Shown piece after piece: positions 18,406 to 20,367 of a stretch of 20,367 nucleotides of DNA. The notes under the pieces are model-generated. The model did no database searches, was not told the origin of the DNA, and saw only the letters and a list, made by a program, of their open reading frames with translations. Every line of letters begins with the position of its first letter. Position 1 is the first letter of the stretch. Position numbers and translations under genes: made by a program. This DNA is from CAWGUU01 sp963825765 (GTDB lineage Bacteria > Actinomycetota > Acidimicrobiia > Acidimicrobiales > AC-14): positions 1 through 20,367 of the forward strand of contig CAWGUU010000026.1 in the NCBI GenBank assembly GCA_963825765.1, written 5' to 3'.

Positions 18406-18963
18406 CTACCGGGCGGGAGACAGGGCCCCCTCGATGACGGCGATCATGGTGGCGGCGTCGGTGGGGCCCTCGTAGTGGAGCCCGTTGACGAAGAAGCTCG
18501 GGGTTCCGTTGACCCCGCTGTGCACGCCACTGATGAAGTCTCCTGCACCCGGTCGGCGTGGGCGTGGGTGGTGAGCTCGTGCTGGAACCGGTCGACGTCG
18601 AGGCGAAGCGCGCGGGCCCGGGCCACCAGGTCGGCCGGGGCGAGGTGTCGCTGGTCCTCGAAGAGCAGGTCGTACATGGGCCAGAACTGGCCCTGGGCCC
18701 CCGCGGCCTCGGCCGCCTCGGCTGCAGCACGCGTGCGGGTGGACGGTCGTCAGCGGGAAGTTGCGGTACACGAATTGGACAAGGTCGCCCAGGGCAGCCT
18801 GCACGGTGTCCACGACGTCATGGGCGGCGCCACAGAACGGGCACTTCGAGTCCCCGTACTCGACAAGCGAGACCGATGCATCCACAGGGCCCCGGATGTG
18901 GTCTCTGTCCGGCGACACCGGCCGGGTCAGCGCGGTTCCCCATATCGTCATTGAGTTCGTCAT
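18406..18963 (-). pseudogene. DsbA-like thioredoxin-fold oxidoreductase with two frame breaks
   Basis: Three stretches in two frames add up to a full DsbA-family protein of about 185 aa. The first has VEYGDSKCPFCGAAHDVV with the redox CPFC centre and VYRNFPLTTVHPHA. After a shift near 18735 the middle reads GQFWPMYDLLFEDQRHLAPAD and on to LTTHAHADRV. After a second shift near 18542 the end reads GVHSGVNGTPSFFVNG, with the conserved cis-Pro (GTP), and LHYEGP. No signal peptide is seen, so it is probably a cytoplasmic or membrane-associated thiol oxidoreductase like those often found near cation/proton antiporters. All motifs remain conserved, so the breaks are recent or artefacts. ATG 18963 is the assumed start. 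Confidence 0.78.
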
Positions 18964-19107
18964 CCCCCCATACCGATGGCTGGGTTCCGCCCCGCCTCAC
19001 GCGTCCGCGTGGTGCTGGCGGCCGCCGTCACGGCTGGCGGTGTCCCGGCAGTTTGCCAAACTGATCGGAGCAATCCGAGGAACCTCTGCGCCCCCCTCCT
19101 CCTGGGT

Positions 19108-19181
19108 CACCGGGACCCGCGCTCTCCCGCGACCTACCGAGCGACACCGGGACCCGCGCTCTCCCGCGACCTACCGAGCGA
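19108..19181. repeat. Perfect 37-bp tandem duplication
   Basis: The 37-base unit beginning CACCGGGACCCGCGCTCTCC at 19108 is repeated without any change from 19145 to 19181. The right copy contains the stop codon of the transporter fragment and the left copy lies just beyond it. Identity of both copies indicates a recent slippage or repair event. Confidence 0.9.
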
Positions 19182-19345
19182 CCACCTGGATGGTGCCAGC
19201 CGTCGGGATGGAGAACAGGGCGCCGACGATCCCACCCAGCCGGTCGCCGATGATCACCGACAGCAGCACCCACAGCGGGCTCAGCCTGACCGTCCGGCTC
19301 ATGAGCACCGGGTTCGAGATGTGGTTCTCGATCTGCTGTAGACGC
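19171..19345 (-). pseudogene. C-terminal fragment of an AI-2E/PerM-type transporter
   Basis: The minus strand reads LQQIENHISNPVLMSRTV, then LSPLWVLLSVIIGDRLGGI and VGALFSIPTAGTIQVVAR, before a TAG. This is the conserved last part of the AI-2E family (QQxENxxxxP, a glycine-rich re-entrant loop and IP.AGT). These membrane proteins export small molecules or ions; members include PerM and Na+/H+ antiporters. Only 55 residues are left: the first six helices are gone. At 19346 the sequence changes abruptly to another gene fragment on the opposite strand. Confidence 0.75.
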
Positions 19346-19348
19346 GGC

Positions 19349-19684
19349 GCACAAACCGGTACACTGCTACCGGGCGAAAGCGGTCTCGTCACTCTTACCC
19401 TCACGAACCCGAACAGCAATGTGAAGGCCCGATTGCTGTCCATCGCTCCGGGTGAGGTTTTCGTCGACACCGTCGGGAACCCTGACGACGCCACCTACTG
19501 TCACGGCCAGATCGAACTGTCCACGGCCGGCGCGGATCTCCTCATGCCGACACTCGCTGTCAGTGAAGCGAACTTCCCGTTCGCGCTGCGAAACGCCGTG
19601 AAGCTGAAGGATGACACCGATATCCGCTGTCAGGCCATGACGTTCCACACGACGTGGACGGCTCAGTTCCAGGCAGTTCGCTAG
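19349..19684 (+). pseudogene. C-terminal part of a secreted-type protein, 5' end missing
   Basis: The open frame contains TGTLLPGESGLVTLTLTNPN, then SIAPGEVFVDTVG, and ends FHTTWTAQFQAVR at TAG 19682-19684. It is an immunoglobulin-like beta module with two Cys, like the C-terminal domain of actinobacterial surface proteins with a TLTNPN motif. No start or signal peptide is in frame; the beginning is replaced by the transporter fragment, read from the other strand. The N-terminal signal-bearing fragment at 19681-19965 points towards it and might be the lost other half after an inversion. Confidence 0.5.
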
Positions 19685-19965
19685 GAAGGGGCACGCCGGG
19701 TCGGCGGCACTTCGCGTTGGGGACCAGCGAACCGCTGCGCTACAGGACGCACCAGACGAACCGTGTCAGTCTTGCGTGGCCGCCGCGGTTTCGGTCCTCG
19801 GTGAGGCGCGTCGTGCTGGTCGGCAGGGACGAAAGCCTCGGCCGAGCCTGGGACGAAATCTACCGTGCTGTCCTGGATGAACGCGGCGAGAGCGAAGCCT
19901 CCGACGCCAAGGACCGTGCCGACGGCAGCGATGAGGAGGACGGTCATTTTCCTGTTGTTGCGCAT
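19681..19965 (-). CDS. Short exported protein, N-terminal half plausible, remainder degraded
   Basis: The ATG at 19965 follows GAAGGA at a 9-base distance. The protein begins MRNNRKMTVLLIAAVG, then GFALAAFIQDSTVDFVPGSAEAFVPA. This is a signal peptide followed by the first strand of a secreted protein. After about residue 50 the sequence becomes Arg/Pro-rich and looks like out-of-frame reading, so the gene has probably lost its 3' part. It meets the plus-strand surface-protein fragment tail to tail at 19681-19684. An intact 94-aa protein is possible but less likely. Confidence 0.45.
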   Translation of the reverse strand: MRNNRKMTVLLIAAVGTVLGVGGFALAAFIQDSTVDFVPGSAEAFVPADQHDAPHRGPKPRRPRKTDTVRLVRPVAQRFAGPQREVPPTRRAPS

Positions 19966-19980
19966 GGAAATTTTCCTTCA

Positions 19981-20281
19981 TCAGGAACGAGTTGTGGGTT
20001 GCGGCTCGCTCGGGTTGCTTGAGTGTTCGCCGGGTGCGGTTGACGTTGACATCGCCTCCGGTCCGACCGTCCACCGGTCGAGCTGGTCAGCGATGAACGC
20101 CTCGACGTGCTCGCGGTGGATCGCACCGACCGCCTGGGGCATCCCCTGCTCGCCGAGAAGGCGTCAAACAGGCGTGCGGACTCGACGTAGCCCCGGATGG
20201 TCTCGGGGATCGGTTCCGGGCCTTGAGGCTGCGCTCGAACGACGGAAGCAGCACAGCGACGTGATCGACCGCGGTCTCCAC
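19981..20281 (-). pseudogene. Tyrosine recombinase (integrase) N-terminal domain remnant
   Basis: Three frames in succession spell the core-binding (SAM-like) domain of XerC/phage-type integrases. They are LLPSFERSLKARNRSP, then PETIRGYVESARLFDAF, then LGEQGMPQAVGAIHREHVEA followed by FIADQLDRW. Typical integrases read ERSLRARNRSP.TI..YLE.ARQF..FL here. The catalytic domain with the Arg-His-Arg-Tyr residues is absent: after DRW the frame runs into an unrelated Ser/Pro-rich end and stops at 19981. Start GTG 20281 is uncertain. The fragment cannot recombine DNA but marks a former mobile element at this edge. Confidence 0.75.
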
Positions 20282-20367
20282 GGTCCAAGATTTAGCTGCT
20301 GTCGCTGCGCTGTGAAATCAGGTCCTGGCTGCTGCAGACAGCATCACCGCTGCTCACAACACCTGAG

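Overview
The window is very GC-rich with GTG/ATG starts. It carries actinobacterial-type families: a SenX3/RegX3-like pair, CsoR, PadR plus a HAAS-domain membrane protein, and Thr-rich linkers in secreted proteins. I infer an actinomycete, possibly Acidimicrobiia; this rests on gene style only and no search was run.

Left part (1-6182), a phosphate/polyphosphate neighbourhood. The minus strand carries polyphosphate kinase (ppk1) followed by the start of a CYTH-domain protein. A SurE nucleotidase is divergent from ppk1. Convergent to surE is an operon for a SenX3-like kinase and a RegX3-like regulator with a GTGA overlap. Upstream of the kinase, in a divergent intergenic region shared with a secreted lipoprotein, lie three GTTC-type heptamers at exact 11-bp spacing. 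This is the layout of an actinobacterial PHO box, so the operon and the lipoprotein may be phosphate-regulated.

Middle (6183-9990), a copper module. It starts with two tandem palindromes 21 bp apart in front of a 41-aa membrane protein, then the 3' remnant of a P1B ATPase. Next is csoR, with a perfect palindrome filling its promoter spacer, and then a copper ATPase. That ATPase has an extra transmembrane helix and a cupredoxin domain at its C-terminus, which looks like an exporter with its own extracytoplasmic copper acceptor. Its frame is broken once near 7600.

9991-16250 holds a degraded ECF-type sigma factor joined to the tail of another protein, a secreted CBM2-GH18 chitinase, a PadR/HAAS-membrane-protein pair, a two-domain VOC protein, an ArsR regulator and a frame-broken fatty-acid desaturase.

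16250-20367 is mostly a gene graveyard. It contains pieces of a restriction/methylase-like gene, a glycosyltransferase, an AI-2E-type transporter and a tyrosine recombinase. Intact or nearly intact among them are a DUF5684-like membrane protein, a secreted protein and a frame-broken DsbA-like protein. The fragments lie in opposing orientations, as expected of a decayed mobile region.

A recurring feature is breaks of reading frame in otherwise well-conserved genes (CYTH, ppk1, copA, sigma, desaturase, glycosyltransferase, DsbA, integrase). At least two are explained by one missing base in a C or G run, so some may be sequencing or assembly errors rather than true pseudogenes. No rRNA, tRNA or CRISPR array was seen.
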